DNA of 64,000 nucleotides from Lentisphaerota bacterium (GCA_024225035.1 JAAEMX010000441.1:124001-188000); one strand, 5' to 3'. Shown: positions 1-9,620, numbered from the stretch's first letter. The notes: generated from the sequence alone by a model not told the origin. Made by a program: numbers and translations.

Positions 1-111
1 TTTGTGAGTCAGTTGCACTTCTGAGGCTTCGACAAGATCGTGTGACTTCAGGTTTTTAGAATCCATCAGTTCAGCTATAGGCTGGATGCCGAGATTACGT
101 TCATTTTCCAA
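1..111 (-). CDS. N-terminal part of a small unrecognised protein, runs off the left edge
   Basis: Thirty-seven codons are visible, starting at a TTG at 111 with an AAAGGA ribosome-binding site nine bases upstream (121-126). The peptide reads MENERNLGIQPIAELMDSKN and continues with HDLVEAS and QLTHK. From memory this resembles a short helix-turn-helix-like protein seen in PVC genomes (HDLV.AS..QLTHK), but the family cannot be named with certainty. It is divergently oriented from the oxidase-like gene at 266. Confidence 0.5.
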   Translation of the reverse strand, partial: MENERNLGIQPIAELMDSKNLKSHDLVEASEVQLTHK

Positions 112-194
112 AATTATGTTTCCTTTGTTTAGTTCGTCCTACATTAGCTTTGCATCGTGATAATTCAATCTCTTTAAGAATTTGTTTTCATGGT

Positions 195-222
195 TTGAAC
201 CGAGTAGTGCTTGAGCTATATT
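195..222 (+). promoter_or_regulatory. Candidate sigma-70 promoter for the gene at 266
   Basis: TTGAAC at 195-200 and TATATT at 217-222 are separated by 16 bases, about 40 bases upstream of the start codon. It is matched by eye only. Confidence 0.35.
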
Positions 223-265
223 GTAATCATATCGTAAAGCTTTTTGTAATACCAAAAGGAGATGC

Positions 266-650
266 ATGAAAATGCCTGAATTGACTAACGAAATTGTAAA
301 AGCGTGGAATGAACGTGAAGGTGCTGTGGTTCTGACAACTGTTGATAATAATGGGATTCCAAATTCAATCTACGCTACCTGTGTCAGCTTGTTTGAAAAT
401 AATAAGGTTCTGGTGGCTGACAATTATTTTGATAAGACCCGCTCAAATCTTAAATATGGTGCCCAAACAGGCAGTTTTTTTTATTACAAAAGATGGTAAG
501 GCATATCAGGTAAAAGGAGCGATGAAACGCTTGACTGAGGGAGCTGCTTTTGATAATATGAAGAGCTGGAATGACCCGAAACACCCTGGACACGCGGTCG
601 CGGTGGTTGAGGCAGAAGAGGTATTTTCCGGAGCTGAAAAACTGATTTAA
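266..650 (+). pseudogene. Pyridoxamine 5'-phosphate oxidase-like flavin-binding protein, frameshifted
   Basis: The start ATG at 266 follows AAGGAGA. The first frame encodes a split-barrel FMN-binding protein of the pyridoxamine-phosphate-oxidase family (GAVVLTTVD, then NSIYATCVSL). It ends after 77 residues, just past a run of eight T at 475-482. The rest of the family fold continues in the next frame (ITKDGKAYQVKGAMKR, then KHPGHAVAVVEAEEVFSGAEKL) to 650. Removing one T gives a normal protein of about 127 residues. Either the copy is inactive, or the T8 tract is a sequencing or slippage site. A terminator follows at 672, so this is a single-gene unit. Confidence 0.75.
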
Positions 651-671
651 ATATTACTATTCACTGACTTG

Positions 672-702
672 CCGGCGAAGCTTTGCATTCGTCGGTTTTT
701 TT
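672..702 (+). terminator. Rho-independent terminator
   Basis: An eight-base stem (672-679 with 688-695, one G-U pair) with an eight-base loop is followed by seven T. It closes the oxidase-like gene. Confidence 0.8.
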
Positions 703-803
703 ATGTTTTGGACTGGTATTTTTCGAGGCGAATAAGTATTGTACTTCATATAAATTTTGAAGTCTAAGACACATTTTATATAGCTTAAATTGAGGAACTC
801 TAC

Positions 804-2000
804 ATGAAAATACGAAATCTCCTGCTTGCAGTTGCTGCAATGTTTGTGCTAATTGCTGTACCAGCCGTTCAGGCTCAGGTAAGAGTGACTAAGGCTGCCA
901 GCGATTTTACTCGTAATCCAACATTGAATTTCACTGGGATAAGCGGAAGCGCAGCAGCCTCAACGACAGTAAATTCTTTTTTACGTACCTGTGGCTGGTT
1001 TGACGCTGGTGGTGCAAAGGCTGATCTGCAAATTGGCGGCAGCTATTCTGCGGGTAGAATATCAGTTTCTGTAAAACAGAATGGAGCTCCTATAATGTCC
1101 CTGCAAGTGCCTGTGAGTGACAGTGATTATCGTTCGGCCGCTAAAAAAGCCGTCGATGCTATCCTGAAGAAACTTTTTAAAATAGATGGAATTTGCTCAT
1201 CGAAAATTGTCTTCTGTGGTCAGAATGGGGTTGGAATAAAAAATATTTACACTACCGATATTGACGGTCAGAATGTAAAAAAGATAACTTATTATCGCAG
1301 TCTGTGCGTTGAGCCGGAATGGTTTCCGGATGGTAAATCAATTGTTTATACTAAGTACAACAAAAATACGACTGACATTGTTCAGACCCTGCTAAGTCCC
1401 CGCCGCAGCCGACGTCTTGCCAGCTATCCCGGTACAAATGCCGGAGCATCAATTTCTCCGAATGGTCAATACCTGGCGCTTATTATGAGTAAGGATCGAC
1501 AGGTTGAACTTTATGTTAAAGCTATCACCAGTTCTGCTAAACGCCGTTTAACTCATGATAACGCGGTTGAAGCTTCTCCCTGCTGGAGTCCCGGCGGTGG
1601 TACAATTTGCTATGTTTCCGATCGCATGGGAAGACCTCAGCTTTATCTTATTGGGGCTAATGGGGGAAGGGCAAGGCATTTAAGTACGGTTGGAGGTTCT
1701 GCTGTAACTCCGGCGTGGTCTAAGACCAATGAGTTGGTTTATGCCACAAAATATGGTCCTAACTATGTTATTGCACGACTTGACCTTAATGGAAAACGTC
1801 CTGCTGGTCCGATTGTTAATGCCGCCGGAAACTGGGAGTCACCATCCTGGGCACCAGATAACCGTCATGTTATTTGTAGCAGAGCTCTCGGCAATAAATC
1901 CAGCTTATGGCTGATTGATACATGGACAGGTAAAATCCGTTGTTTACTGAAAGCGTCTAATAATCTTACAATGCCATCTTGGTCAAATATTATTAAATGA
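804..2000 (+). CDS. tolB: TolB-like periplasmic beta-propeller protein
   Basis: This 398-residue protein begins with a Sec signal peptide (LLLAVAAMFVLIAVPAVQA). An N-terminal TolB-type domain follows (about residues 25-135), then a six-bladed propeller built of WD40-like PD40 repeats such as EPEWFPDGKSIVYT, ASISPNGQYLA, SPCWSPGGG and SPSWAPDNRHVI. TolB works in the periplasm with Pal and the TolQRA motor to keep the outer membrane tethered, so its presence supports a Gram-negative envelope. No tolA, tolQ, tolR or pal lies in the window. Its stop overlaps the folC start by four bases (ATGA), so the two are translationally coupled. Confidence 0.8.
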   Translation: MKIRNLLLAVAAMFVLIAVPAVQAQVRVTKAASDFTRNPTLNFTGISGSAAASTTVNSFLRTCGWFDAGGAKADLQIGGSYSAGRISVSVKQNGAPIMSLQVPVSDSDYRSAAKKAVDAILKKLFKIDGICSSKIVFCGQNGVGIKNIYTTDIDGQNVKKITYYRSLCVEPEWFPDGKSIVYTKYNKNTTDIVQTLLSPRRSRRLASYPGTNAGASISPNGQYLALIMSKDRQVELYVKAITSSAKRRLTHDNAVEASPCWSPGGGTICYVSDRMGRPQLYLIGANGGRARHLSTVGGSAVTPAWSKTNELVYATKYGPNYVIARLDLNGKRPAGPIVNAAGNWESPSWAPDNRHVICSRALGNKSSLWLIDTWTGKIRCLLKASNNLTMPSWSNIIK

Positions 2001-3298
2001 GCAATTTTGATTACAATCAGGCATGGAAGTACATGTGTGACCTGCAGAAGCTCGGCATTAAGCTTGGCCTAGAGCAGACACGTGAACTTTTTAAACTTGC
2101 TGGAAACCCTGAAAAAAAACTAAAGTTTATTCACTTGGCTGGAAGTAACGGAAAAGGCTCTTCCGGCGCCATGCTTAATGCTGCTTTGCGCCGTGCAGGA
2201 TTCAAGACTGGCTTTTATGCTTCGCCGCATATGGTCAGCCCCCGCGAACGCTTTAGAATAAATGGTGAGGCTATCTCCCATGAAGAATTTGCTAGTTTGG
2301 TCACAGATTTAAGTGTTTGCACAGAAAAAATGAGTGCAGAGGGACATAGCCCCACTTTTTTTGAGTTCACGACTGCCATGGCTGCTCTTTGTTTTGCTCG
2401 AAATAATGTTGATTTTGTAATTTGGGAAACCGGAATGGGAGGGCGTTTTGACTCTACCAATGTTGTGACTCCGGTTTGTTCATTGATAACCGGAATAGCC
2501 CTTGATCATCATCAGTTTCTGGGAGATACTATTGAGAAGATAGCAGTAGAAAAAGCTGGTATTATTAAACCGGGACGGCCGGTGTTTACTGGAAAACTTC
2601 AACCGGAAGCCATGAGAGTTATGCAGGAAAAAGCTGATGCTGAAGCTTCTTTACTGGTTGAGTTACCGAAAATGACTACTTCAAGTTTGCGTTATGTGCA
2701 GGCTGAAAGCGCATTAATGCAGGTTTTTGAATATGACGGACATGAGATTGAGCTTTCATTGTCCGGCAGCATGCAGAGAGATAATTTTAAGCTGGTATAC
2801 AATGTCTTAAAGTTTCTCGCTGAAGAGTTTGAGTTTGAGCTTACTGAAGCCTTAGCTGGCTTATCCGAAACTGTCTGGCCCGGCCGTTGTCAATTGATAG
2901 CCGGACGGATTTTAATTGATGGGGCACACAATCCGAATGGTATAAATGCATTACTTGAGGCTCTGTCAGAGTTGCCTATACCCAATAAAATTCCAGTTGT
3001 TTTTGGCAGTTTTAAGGATAAGGATACAACTGAGTGTCTTAAATTATTAGAAAGAGTTGCTTCGGAATTTGTATTTCTGCCAATAGCTACTGATTTCAGA
3101 GAGTCCTGGAGTGGGGCTGAGTTGTGTGAGATGTCTCAAAAAGCTCTACCTCAAATAAAAGCTGAGGATGCTGCTAACCCAGCGAAAGCTTTAAGCCTTG
3201 TTGAAGAGTACAAACATGTTTTAGTATGTGGTTCTCTGTACCTTGCCGGTGAGTTTCTCAAAGAGCTTTTACCTGAGCACGAGATTTTGGACATATAA
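1997..3298 (+). CDS. folC: Bifunctional folylpolyglutamate / dihydrofolate synthase
   Basis: The protein has 433 residues, normal for FolC, a cytoplasmic ATP-dependent ligase of the Mur ligase superfamily. It adds glutamate to dihydropteroate or folate. The ATP loop HLAGSNGKGSSGAM lies near residue 48, the omega-loop and Mg-binding region WETGMGGRFDSTN near 147, and the C-terminal-domain motif DGAHNPNG near 312. The ATG overlaps the tolB stop. No other folate gene is adjacent. No defects are seen. Confidence 0.9.
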   Translation: MSNFDYNQAWKYMCDLQKLGIKLGLEQTRELFKLAGNPEKKLKFIHLAGSNGKGSSGAMLNAALRRAGFKTGFYASPHMVSPRERFRINGEAISHEEFASLVTDLSVCTEKMSAEGHSPTFFEFTTAMAALCFARNNVDFVIWETGMGGRFDSTNVVTPVCSLITGIALDHHQFLGDTIEKIAVEKAGIIKPGRPVFTGKLQPEAMRVMQEKADAEASLLVELPKMTTSSLRYVQAESALMQVFEYDGHEIELSLSGSMQRDNFKLVYNVLKFLAEEFEFELTEALAGLSETVWPGRCQLIAGRILIDGAHNPNGINALLEALSELPIPNKIPVVFGSFKDKDTTECLKLLERVASEFVFLPIATDFRESWSGAELCEMSQKALPQIKAEDAANPAKALSLVEEYKHVLVCGSLYLAGEFLKELLPEHEILDI

Positions 3299-3371
3299 TT
3301 CTTTTACCCTTGTAATCAGGCTGTTTCGTGTGTAAAATATCACGTATATACATAGAAAAAGGTATGGGATT

Positions 3372-5057
3372 TTGAGAAAAGGTTTTAATAAAAGTGTATC
3401 TCATGAATCCAGCGATTTAGCCATTAAGGTAGTTGGGGGCAATATGCGTGGCGCTGAAATGATGGTGCCATCTAACAATTTCACTATTGGGCGAATGCTT
3501 TCTTCAGATTTGCAGCTGGATGACCCGATGTTATCACGTGAACATTGCCGCATTTTCAGCACTGGAAACGAATGGTATATTCAGGATCTAGAGAATACTA
3601 ACGGCACTTGGGTCGGTGGACAGCGTATTGATGGAAGGGTCAGGCTGCCTTTAAATACTTCGGTTCGAATAGGTGCGTCAGTCCTGCAGCTTAAGCACAT
3701 TAATCCGCTGGAAGATACAAAATCCCTGAAAGAAGCTGAAATCTCGTTTTCTTTGCAGCCAGCAAGTTTAACTGCTCCAGATAAGAAGATTGAAGAATTT
3801 TCCGCAATGCAGGTTATCAGTTCTATATACAGTTTCCAGAACCGGATATCTTCGACACTGCACAAAAATGAACTGTTTGAACGGATTTTGAATGCGGTTG
3901 CTGAAGTAATTACTTCCGGTGATGTTTATTTGTTGACATTTGATTTGGATGAGGGCCGGTTTTTACCGAGACTTCATTTTCATTTAGCTGACCGGACTTT
4001 TAACCGTGAAAATTTATGTGAGCTTAACAGCACGGTTGTTAATTTTGTTAAGGAAAATCACGAAGCTGTTCTTTCAAAACTAAAATCCCGCAGAATTGGA
4101 AGCCGGGCATGCAGCGTTATGTGTGTTCCGATGATTGGCAAAGATCAGATTAACGGAATGCTTTACATGGAGCAGGATGCAGAAAAATATACATACACCG
4201 AAAACGATTTGCGGTTGATGGCGGTAATAGCCCGTTCTGCAGGTATGGCAATTGAATACGCTGATATGTTGAAGTTTAATCTTCGCAATGAGCGCTTGGT
4301 TGCTACCGGAACAACCGCCGCCAGTTTGTCACATTACATTAAGAATATTCTGGCTGGACTTGATGGAAGTATGGGCCTTCTTGAGATGGGTATAAAAGAA
4401 GAGGACATGAAACTTGCAGGAGATTCCCTGAGTATCGTCCGAAAAAACCATGACAGGCTAGGGAACCTGGTGATAGACCTGTTAAACCTTGCCAGTGACC
4501 GGAAGCCAAACCGTGAGCTTGCTGATATCCGGGATATCCTTAAAGATATTCATGAGTTAATGGCGTATCAGTTGAATCAGCAAGGGGTTGAATTAATTTT
4601 TGAGCCATCGCTTCCAGACTACCCGGTATATGCTGAAGTTGATGTTAAGGGGATGCACCGCACCATCCTGAACCTTGTAAATAATGCGCAACATGCGGTA
4701 TTATTAAAAAGAACCGGCAAGGAAGAGGGAGTTTTCGGCAAAATAAGTTTGAGTGCAGACCTTGAAAAAGACCGTGATTTTGCTAAAGTCACTGTCAGGG
4801 ATAATGGGGTTGGTGTTGATCCCTCCGAAAAAGATAAGATTTTTGATTTGTTTATAAGTTCAAAAGGCTCTGCCGGTACCGGGTTGGGATTGGCGGCATG
4901 CCGAAAAATAATTGAGGCACACGGCGGCTCTATTGCTGTGGATGGCAAAAGCGGGAAAGGTTGTGCTATATCTTTTGCAGTACCAATATCGGTAAGTGGT
5001 CAGGATACTACGGCTATGGCTCTGCCAAAGATCGATTTGGACAAAAATGAGAGGTAA
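3372..5057 (+). CDS. FHA-GAF sensor histidine kinase
   Basis: This 561-residue cytoplasmic kinase starts at TTG 3372 (AAAAGG upstream); the first in-frame ATG is codon 25. An FHA domain (residues about 20-100; IGRMLSSDLQLDDPMLSREHC and LENTNGTWV) should bind phosphothreonine peptides. A GAF domain spans about 165-295. A HisKA-type segment carries H321 in ASLSHYIKNIL, followed by a HATPase domain with N box (NLVNNAQHAV), G1 (DNGVGVDP) and G2 (GTGLGLAACRKI). No transmembrane helix is seen. No response regulator is adjacent; lon follows after 24 bases and may be co-transcribed. The signal is unknown. Confidence 0.85.
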   Translation: MRKGFNKSVSHESSDLAIKVVGGNMRGAEMMVPSNNFTIGRMLSSDLQLDDPMLSREHCRIFSTGNEWYIQDLENTNGTWVGGQRIDGRVRLPLNTSVRIGASVLQLKHINPLEDTKSLKEAEISFSLQPASLTAPDKKIEEFSAMQVISSIYSFQNRISSTLHKNELFERILNAVAEVITSGDVYLLTFDLDEGRFLPRLHFHLADRTFNRENLCELNSTVVNFVKENHEAVLSKLKSRRIGSRACSVMCVPMIGKDQINGMLYMEQDAEKYTYTENDLRLMAVIARSAGMAIEYADMLKFNLRNERLVATGTTAASLSHYIKNILAGLDGSMGLLEMGIKEEDMKLAGDSLSIVRKNHDRLGNLVIDLLNLASDRKPNRELADIRDILKDIHELMAYQLNQQGVELIFEPSLPDYPVYAEVDVKGMHRTILNLVNNAQHAVLLKRTGKEEGVFGKISLSADLEKDRDFAKVTVRDNGVGVDPSEKDKIFDLFISSKGSAGTGLGLAACRKIIEAHGGSIAVDGKSGKGCAISFAVPISVSGQDTTAMALPKIDLDKNER

Positions 5058-5081
5058 TTTTAATTAAAGGATTATATTATA

Positions 5082-7556
5082 ATGAGTGAAAATGGCAATG
5101 GCAACAACGGTAAAGTTAGCAGTATTACTGTTAAATCGGGAAACTACAACAAAAATGATGTTGTTCGACCCGATAACTGTGCTCCAATTCTGACTCTCGA
5201 CTCTTCGCTGGTTTTTCCGTTCACTCTTACTCCACTGGTGATTGAGGGCGATGAGAATGTCCGGATGATCAAAAAGAGCACTAATGAAAATCGTCTAGTA
5301 TGTGTATTTCCGATAATTCCTCCGCCAGATGAAATTCCACGCGATTCTCTTGAAGTGCATTTTGACTCGATTGACTTCAATGGCGAAAATATTTCCCAGA
5401 TGGGAGTGCTGGTACGAATTGTAAAAATGCTGAACTTCCCGGATGGTACTGTCAGGGTGCTTGTTCGTGGATTGAAAAGAATTACTTATAAAGACTGGCT
5501 GGTGGATAAAGATAGTATCAAGTGCATTATCTATGATGAGTTTAAGGAAGAGGAAGACGAATCTCTTGAAACTTCGGCGATGATTAAAAACGCCGTCAAC
5601 CAGTTTCAGGAAATCATTTCATTTTCTCCTAATTTCCCTGAAGAACTCAAAATTGCCATTCTTAATGTTGAAGACAATTCACGTGTCATTGACCTAATGG
5701 CAGATACTCTTAATATCGGATTTATTGAGAAACTGTCAATTCTGACTCTGCCAACAATGCATGAGCGTTTACAGATGCTTACAATTCTGCTCAATAGAGA
5801 GGTGGAAGTACTGCACCTCGGCAGTGAAATTCAAAGTCAGGTTCATAATGCCCTCAGTCGTTCACAGCGTGACTTTTTCCTGCGTGAACAACTGAAAACC
5901 ATTAAGCATGAACTGGGGGAAGACAACGTAAATCCTGATGTGGAAGCTATTCAGGCAAAACTTGAAAAACTGAAGCTTCCTGAGAATGTAGAAAAAGTTA
6001 TTGGTAAAGAGTTGGAACGCCTGGAAGTTATTCCGCAGGCTTCTGCTGAATACCATGTCGCATTCAACTACGTCGACTGGCTGGTTTCAGTACCGTGGAC
6101 GATATTTTCAGAAGATCGGCTGGATGTCAAAGAAGCATCAAAGGTGTTGAATCACGATCACTATGGACTTCAAGATGTAAAACAGCGCATACTCGAATTC
6201 CTTGCTGTACTGCAGCTTAAAGATGATCGTAAGGCGCCGATACTGTGTTTTGTCGGCCCTCCTGGGGTGGGAAAAACATCTCTTGGGCAGTCAATTGCAC
6301 GAGCTATGGAGCGTAAATTTGTCCGTATGTCTCTTGGCGGAGTACGTGATGAAGCTGAAATCCGTGGTCACCGTCGTACGTATGTTGGAGCTTTGCCGGG
6401 GCGTATTATTCAGGGGCTCAAAAAAGCCGGCACTGCAAACCCGGTCTTTATGCTGGATGAGATTGACAAACTTGGTGCTGATTACCGCGGCGACCCATCT
6501 TCAGCTTTGCTTGAAGTCCTGGACCCAGAACAGAATAAAGCGTTCAATGACCACTATCTGGAGCTTGATTATGACTTAAGCTCTGTACTGTTTATTGCAA
6601 CTGCTAATATTCTTGATACCATTCCTCCGGCATTGCGTGACCGTATGGAAATTATCCGCCTGCCTGGATATACAGGTTTTGAGAAAAAACAAATCGCCAG
6701 AAATTACCTGGTGCCTCGCCAGCTTAGAGAGAACGGACTTAAGAAAGAACAGGTCATGTTCTCTATGCCGGCGGTTGATGAGATCATCAATTACTATACC
6801 CGTGAAGCTGGAGTACGTACTCTTGAGCGCACTATTGGTAAGGTTTGCCGTAAGATCGCTACTAAAATAGTTACAGATGAAATTGCCGCGGATGAACGCA
6901 CCAAAGTCAATCCGGCATTTGTCAGGGAATCACTTGGGCCACGTATCTTTATCATGGACGAAGCTGAAAAGCATACTGATGTCGGAGTGGCTACCGGAAT
7001 GGCCTGGACCAGCAGTGGCGGAACAATTCTTCCAGTTGAAGTCACCAGCATGCCGGGTAAAGGTATGCTCAAACTGACAGGTTCTTTGGGGAATGTTATG
7101 AAGGAAAGCGCTGAGGCTGCTTTTAGTTATATACGCAGTTCATCAAATCACTTGAAAGTAAATCCTAAGACTTTTGAAAATAATGACTTCCATATACATG
7201 TTCCGGATGGTGCTACACCTAAGGACGGACCTTCTGCCGGTATTACTATGACGGTGGCTCTGGCGTCCTTGTTGACCAACCGAAAAGTGAAATCCGGCCT
7301 CTCAATGACTGGTGAAATTACATTGCGGGGCAAAGTGACTGCTGTCGGAGGAATCAAGGAAAAGGTGATTGCCGCATTGCGTTCCGGAGTCAAAGCAATA
7401 GTCATGCCTGCAGAAAATGAGAAAGATCTTGAGGAAATTCCTGAGGATGTAAAGAACAAATTGGACTTTTTCTTTGTCAAAAATGCAGACGAGGCTTTTA
7501 AAGTTGTTTTTGAGGCAACAGTCGGAAGAACGAGAACTTCGAGGAAGAAGAAATGA
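5082..7556 (+). CDS. lon: ATP-dependent Lon protease
   Basis: The protein is 824 residues, the length of LonA. The substrate-binding LON domain fills the first 220 residues (LDSSLVFPFTLTPLVI) and is followed by a coiled helical segment. The AAA+ module has Walker A GPPGVGKTS, Walker B VFMLDEIDKL and sensor/arginine-finger region PPALRDRMEII. The C-terminal serine-lysine protease has S718 in DGPSAG and K761 in GGIKEK. It degrades damaged and regulatory proteins in the cytoplasm. It follows the FHA kinase closely, and its stop overlaps the next gene by four bases. Confidence 0.95.
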   Translation: MSENGNGNNGKVSSITVKSGNYNKNDVVRPDNCAPILTLDSSLVFPFTLTPLVIEGDENVRMIKKSTNENRLVCVFPIIPPPDEIPRDSLEVHFDSIDFNGENISQMGVLVRIVKMLNFPDGTVRVLVRGLKRITYKDWLVDKDSIKCIIYDEFKEEEDESLETSAMIKNAVNQFQEIISFSPNFPEELKIAILNVEDNSRVIDLMADTLNIGFIEKLSILTLPTMHERLQMLTILLNREVEVLHLGSEIQSQVHNALSRSQRDFFLREQLKTIKHELGEDNVNPDVEAIQAKLEKLKLPENVEKVIGKELERLEVIPQASAEYHVAFNYVDWLVSVPWTIFSEDRLDVKEASKVLNHDHYGLQDVKQRILEFLAVLQLKDDRKAPILCFVGPPGVGKTSLGQSIARAMERKFVRMSLGGVRDEAEIRGHRRTYVGALPGRIIQGLKKAGTANPVFMLDEIDKLGADYRGDPSSALLEVLDPEQNKAFNDHYLELDYDLSSVLFIATANILDTIPPALRDRMEIIRLPGYTGFEKKQIARNYLVPRQLRENGLKKEQVMFSMPAVDEIINYYTREAGVRTLERTIGKVCRKIATKIVTDEIAADERTKVNPAFVRESLGPRIFIMDEAEKHTDVGVATGMAWTSSGGTILPVEVTSMPGKGMLKLTGSLGNVMKESAEAAFSYIRSSSNHLKVNPKTFENNDFHIHVPDGATPKDGPSAGITMTVALASLLTNRKVKSGLSMTGEITLRGKVTAVGGIKEKVIAALRSGVKAIVMPAENEKDLEEIPEDVKNKLDFFFVKNADEAFKVVFEATVGRTRTSRKKK

Positions 7557-8311
7557 GAAAATTGCTTCTTTATGTAGTGGTGTTTATTTCCGCTGCTTCA
7601 TTTTTCAGCTCGATAAGTCCTCTTTACGGACAGGAAATCAGTTCAAAAGATTTCCTTTATCGAGTTCGTCATCCCTCCGCCCGGCGCAGCTGGGCTAAGA
7701 TGGATGGTAATGTTTACCATCGCCGCCGTGGGGCCAGCACAATTGAAGCTCCAATGTATCTGGGGATTCTCTTCAGTCCTGACAGAACTCTTGCTCAGAT
7801 TGTCATTGACAATCGCCAGGGATATTATGTCGGACAGACGTTTGCCGTTGGAGAAGCCGGGACTTCCATAATACCGCTGAATGATGACACTAAAAAAGAT
7901 CCACTGTTAGGCAAGTTTGGACTCAGGCCGGAAGACTTGACTATGACTTTTCTCTACTGGGGCATGCAGGAAGAGCTTGCGAGTGATTCTATAAAGGGAG
8001 TCGATTGCCGGGTTTTCCTTCTTAAATCCCAAAAGACAGAAGAAACTGTTAAGGTGTGGATCAGCATGAAATATTTTTTCCCGTTGAAAGCGGAGTGGTA
8101 TCGCAAAGGGGGAAAAGATTATTTTCGAGCGCTTGAAGTCGGTTCTTTCAAGAAAAAGAATAATTACTGGCTGATCAGCAGATTGGAGCTTTACGGTCCG
8201 GGCTGGCGAACCAAAGTGGATTTTGACCGCTTTGATGTAGGTAATCCCAAAGAGGGAATACCCAAAGGGTTATTCAAAAAACTTGGCAAAGTTGAAGCGC
8301 CGAAAGCCTGA
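7553..8311 (+). CDS. LolA-like outer membrane lipoprotein-sorting family protein
   Basis: The 252-residue protein has a signal peptide (residues 1-27, ending near SPLYG). Its single beta-rich domain resembles LolA/LolB-fold proteins annotated as outer membrane lipoprotein-sorting proteins: LTMTFLYWGMQEE, then the pair GVDCRVFLLKS and VKVWISMKYFFPLKAEWY. This fold binds lipids or lipoproteins in the periplasm. The ATG overlaps the lon stop (ATGA), so it is probably expressed with lon. The family assignment rests on pattern memory; the substrate is unknown. Confidence 0.6.
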   Translation: MRKLLLYVVVFISAASFFSSISPLYGQEISSKDFLYRVRHPSARRSWAKMDGNVYHRRRGASTIEAPMYLGILFSPDRTLAQIVIDNRQGYYVGQTFAVGEAGTSIIPLNDDTKKDPLLGKFGLRPEDLTMTFLYWGMQEELASDSIKGVDCRVFLLKSQKTEETVKVWISMKYFFPLKAEWYRKGGKDYFRALEVGSFKKKNNYWLISRLELYGPGWRTKVDFDRFDVGNPKEGIPKGLFKKLGKVEAPKA

Positions 8312-8320
8312 TTTTAAGCG

Positions 8321-8344
8321 TTGTTGAGTGACATCACTCAACAA
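8321..8344. terminator. Perfect inverted repeat between convergent genes
   Basis: Eleven-base arms (8321-8331 and 8334-8344) with a two-base centre form a stem-loop across the stop of the minus-strand gene. ACTTTTTC follows on the plus strand. It probably terminates the lon-side transcript and may act in both directions. Confidence 0.5.
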
Positions 8345-9134
8345 CTACTTTTTCTATCATTATGACCTTTTGCGGATTATTTCGATCAAAAAGCAGATTG
8401 ACGCGGTCATGGCGAGTCATTTTTTGTTGAGCCATGAAAGCGTCAACACCGTAAGCATTGACAACCGCTTTATGGTGCTTTCTATTATATTCGAAATTAA
8501 CTGAAACTTTGTAGCGGCGCCGATTGTTGATCCGGGTGCTGGTTGCTCTTACTCCGGTAACCAGGCCACAGGTGGATATCCCATGTATGAGTAGCCTCAT
8601 TATGGCAGTTCTTTTGATTAGGCCGTATATTATGAAAACCAGTCCCAATAACGGCAAAATCCCGAAAACAAGTGAGCTGTATCCGAAAGGTGCTGCATTA
8701 CAGCCTGATATACGGTTGATGGCTGGATTGCTTTCTATAAATTCAATTTGCACAATCTGCCCTGTATTCATCTTTTTACCTGGAAGGTAACAGAATCCGG
8801 AGTAAGCCTGATTTTTATGTTTAAAATTAAAGAAATAGCGGTAAATAAGAAGCTTGGTATCGCGGCTCCCTTTTGACATATTGGTTTTTTCAATATGGGT
8901 GATCTTGCCAGTGACTACAATTGGCTTGGTAATGTCAAGCTGTAAATCCTGTTGCAGCTCGTTAGGAGCCATGAAATAAATAAGCGGAATACTGATGATA
9001 ATAAATATTGTTCCCAGAAAGATTGAGCTGGACACTGTAGTATGACGAATTGCGGCACGACGAATCTTGCGTGGTACAACTCGTGGGATACGAGTTTCGA
9101 GAAATTCCTGCAACTGTTCCCTTGTAACCGACAT
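8334..9134 (-). CDS. DUF3592-like two-helix membrane protein
   Basis: The protein has 266 residues. Two hydrophobic helices (about 35-55, IFLGTIFIIISIPLIYFMA; about 150-172, SSLVFGILPLLGLVFIIYGL) flank an extracytoplasmic beta domain. A second soluble beta domain follows. The repeated layout, an SH3-like barrel then a helix pair, matches DUF3592-type proteins of unknown function (VTGKITHIE and VTGVRATSTRINNRRRYKVSV occupy equivalent positions). It stands upstream of trxA in reverse orientation. Its role is unknown. Confidence 0.5.
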   Translation of the reverse strand: MSVTREQLQEFLETRIPRVVPRKIRRAAIRHTTVSSSIFLGTIFIIISIPLIYFMAPNELQQDLQLDITKPIVVTGKITHIEKTNMSKGSRDTKLLIYRYFFNFKHKNQAYSGFCYLPGKKMNTGQIVQIEFIESNPAINRISGCNAAPFGYSSLVFGILPLLGLVFIIYGLIKRTAIMRLLIHGISTCGLVTGVRATSTRINNRRRYKVSVNFEYNRKHHKAVVNAYGVDAFMAQQKMTRHDRVNLLFDRNNPQKVIMIEKVVVE

Positions 9135-9178
9135 CTCCTCAACCTCCGGTTAGTCAGAATGTTGACCTTATAAAATTT

Positions 9179-9210
9179 TATAAAAAAAAAGCCGGGATTA
9201 TTATCCCGGC
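9179..9210 (-). terminator. Rho-independent terminator of trxA
   Basis: On the minus strand an eight-base GC-rich stem (GCCGGGAT with ATCCCGGC, spanning 9191-9210) is followed by nine T. Confidence 0.9.
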
Positions 9211-9220
9211 CTGAAAAGAA

Positions 9221-9535
9221 CTAAGCTGATTGAATAGCTTCAATAAGTGTGGTTTTGTCCTGCATTCCAACGAGAGTCTGTTTGACTTCGCCATCTTTTA
9301 TAATCAGGATGGTAGGAACGCTGGTAATTTTGTATTGCATGGCAATTTCCTGACCTTCGTCAATATCCATTTTACCAACAACAACGTCATCACCTACTTC
9401 AGCAGCAACTTGGTCGATAACAGGAGCTAACATACGGCATGGACCACACCATGTTGCCCAGAAATCTACCAAGGCTACGCCTTTAGAAGTTAACTCTGTA
9501 AAGTTATCTTTTGTTATATGTTGAACTTCAGCCAT
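9221..9535 (-). CDS. trxA: Thioredoxin
   Basis: The protein has 104 residues and the active-site motif WATWCGPCRMLAP near residue 29. The cis-proline segment is KITSVPTILI near 73. It is a cytoplasmic protein-disulfide reductase. A GGAGG lies five bases before the ATG. A strong terminator follows directly. It sits 85 bases downstream of trpA and has its own promoter candidate, so it is probably expressed independently of the tryptophan genes. Confidence 0.95.
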   Translation of the reverse strand: MAEVQHITKDNFTELTSKGVALVDFWATWCGPCRMLAPVIDQVAAEVGDDVVVGKMDIDEGQEIAMQYKITSVPTILIIKDGEVKQTLVGMQDKTTLIEAIQSA

Positions 9536-9572
9536 GATATCCTCCGTGAAACAGTTTTTGGTTTATAAATTC

Positions 9573-9600
9573 AACATAGCTTAATGCCATTATATTTCAA
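9573..9600 (-). promoter_or_regulatory. Candidate trxA promoter
   Basis: Minus-strand TTGAAA (9600-9595) and TATGTT (9578-9573) are 16 bases apart, upstream of the trxA ribosome-binding site. Confidence 0.4.
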
Positions 9601-9620
9601 TCCAAGAAAACACATTTACT

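Noticed and set aside
7148-7480. Antisense open frame of 110 codons inside lon
   Set aside because: It mirrors the codon pattern of a clear Lon protease domain; no independent signals.
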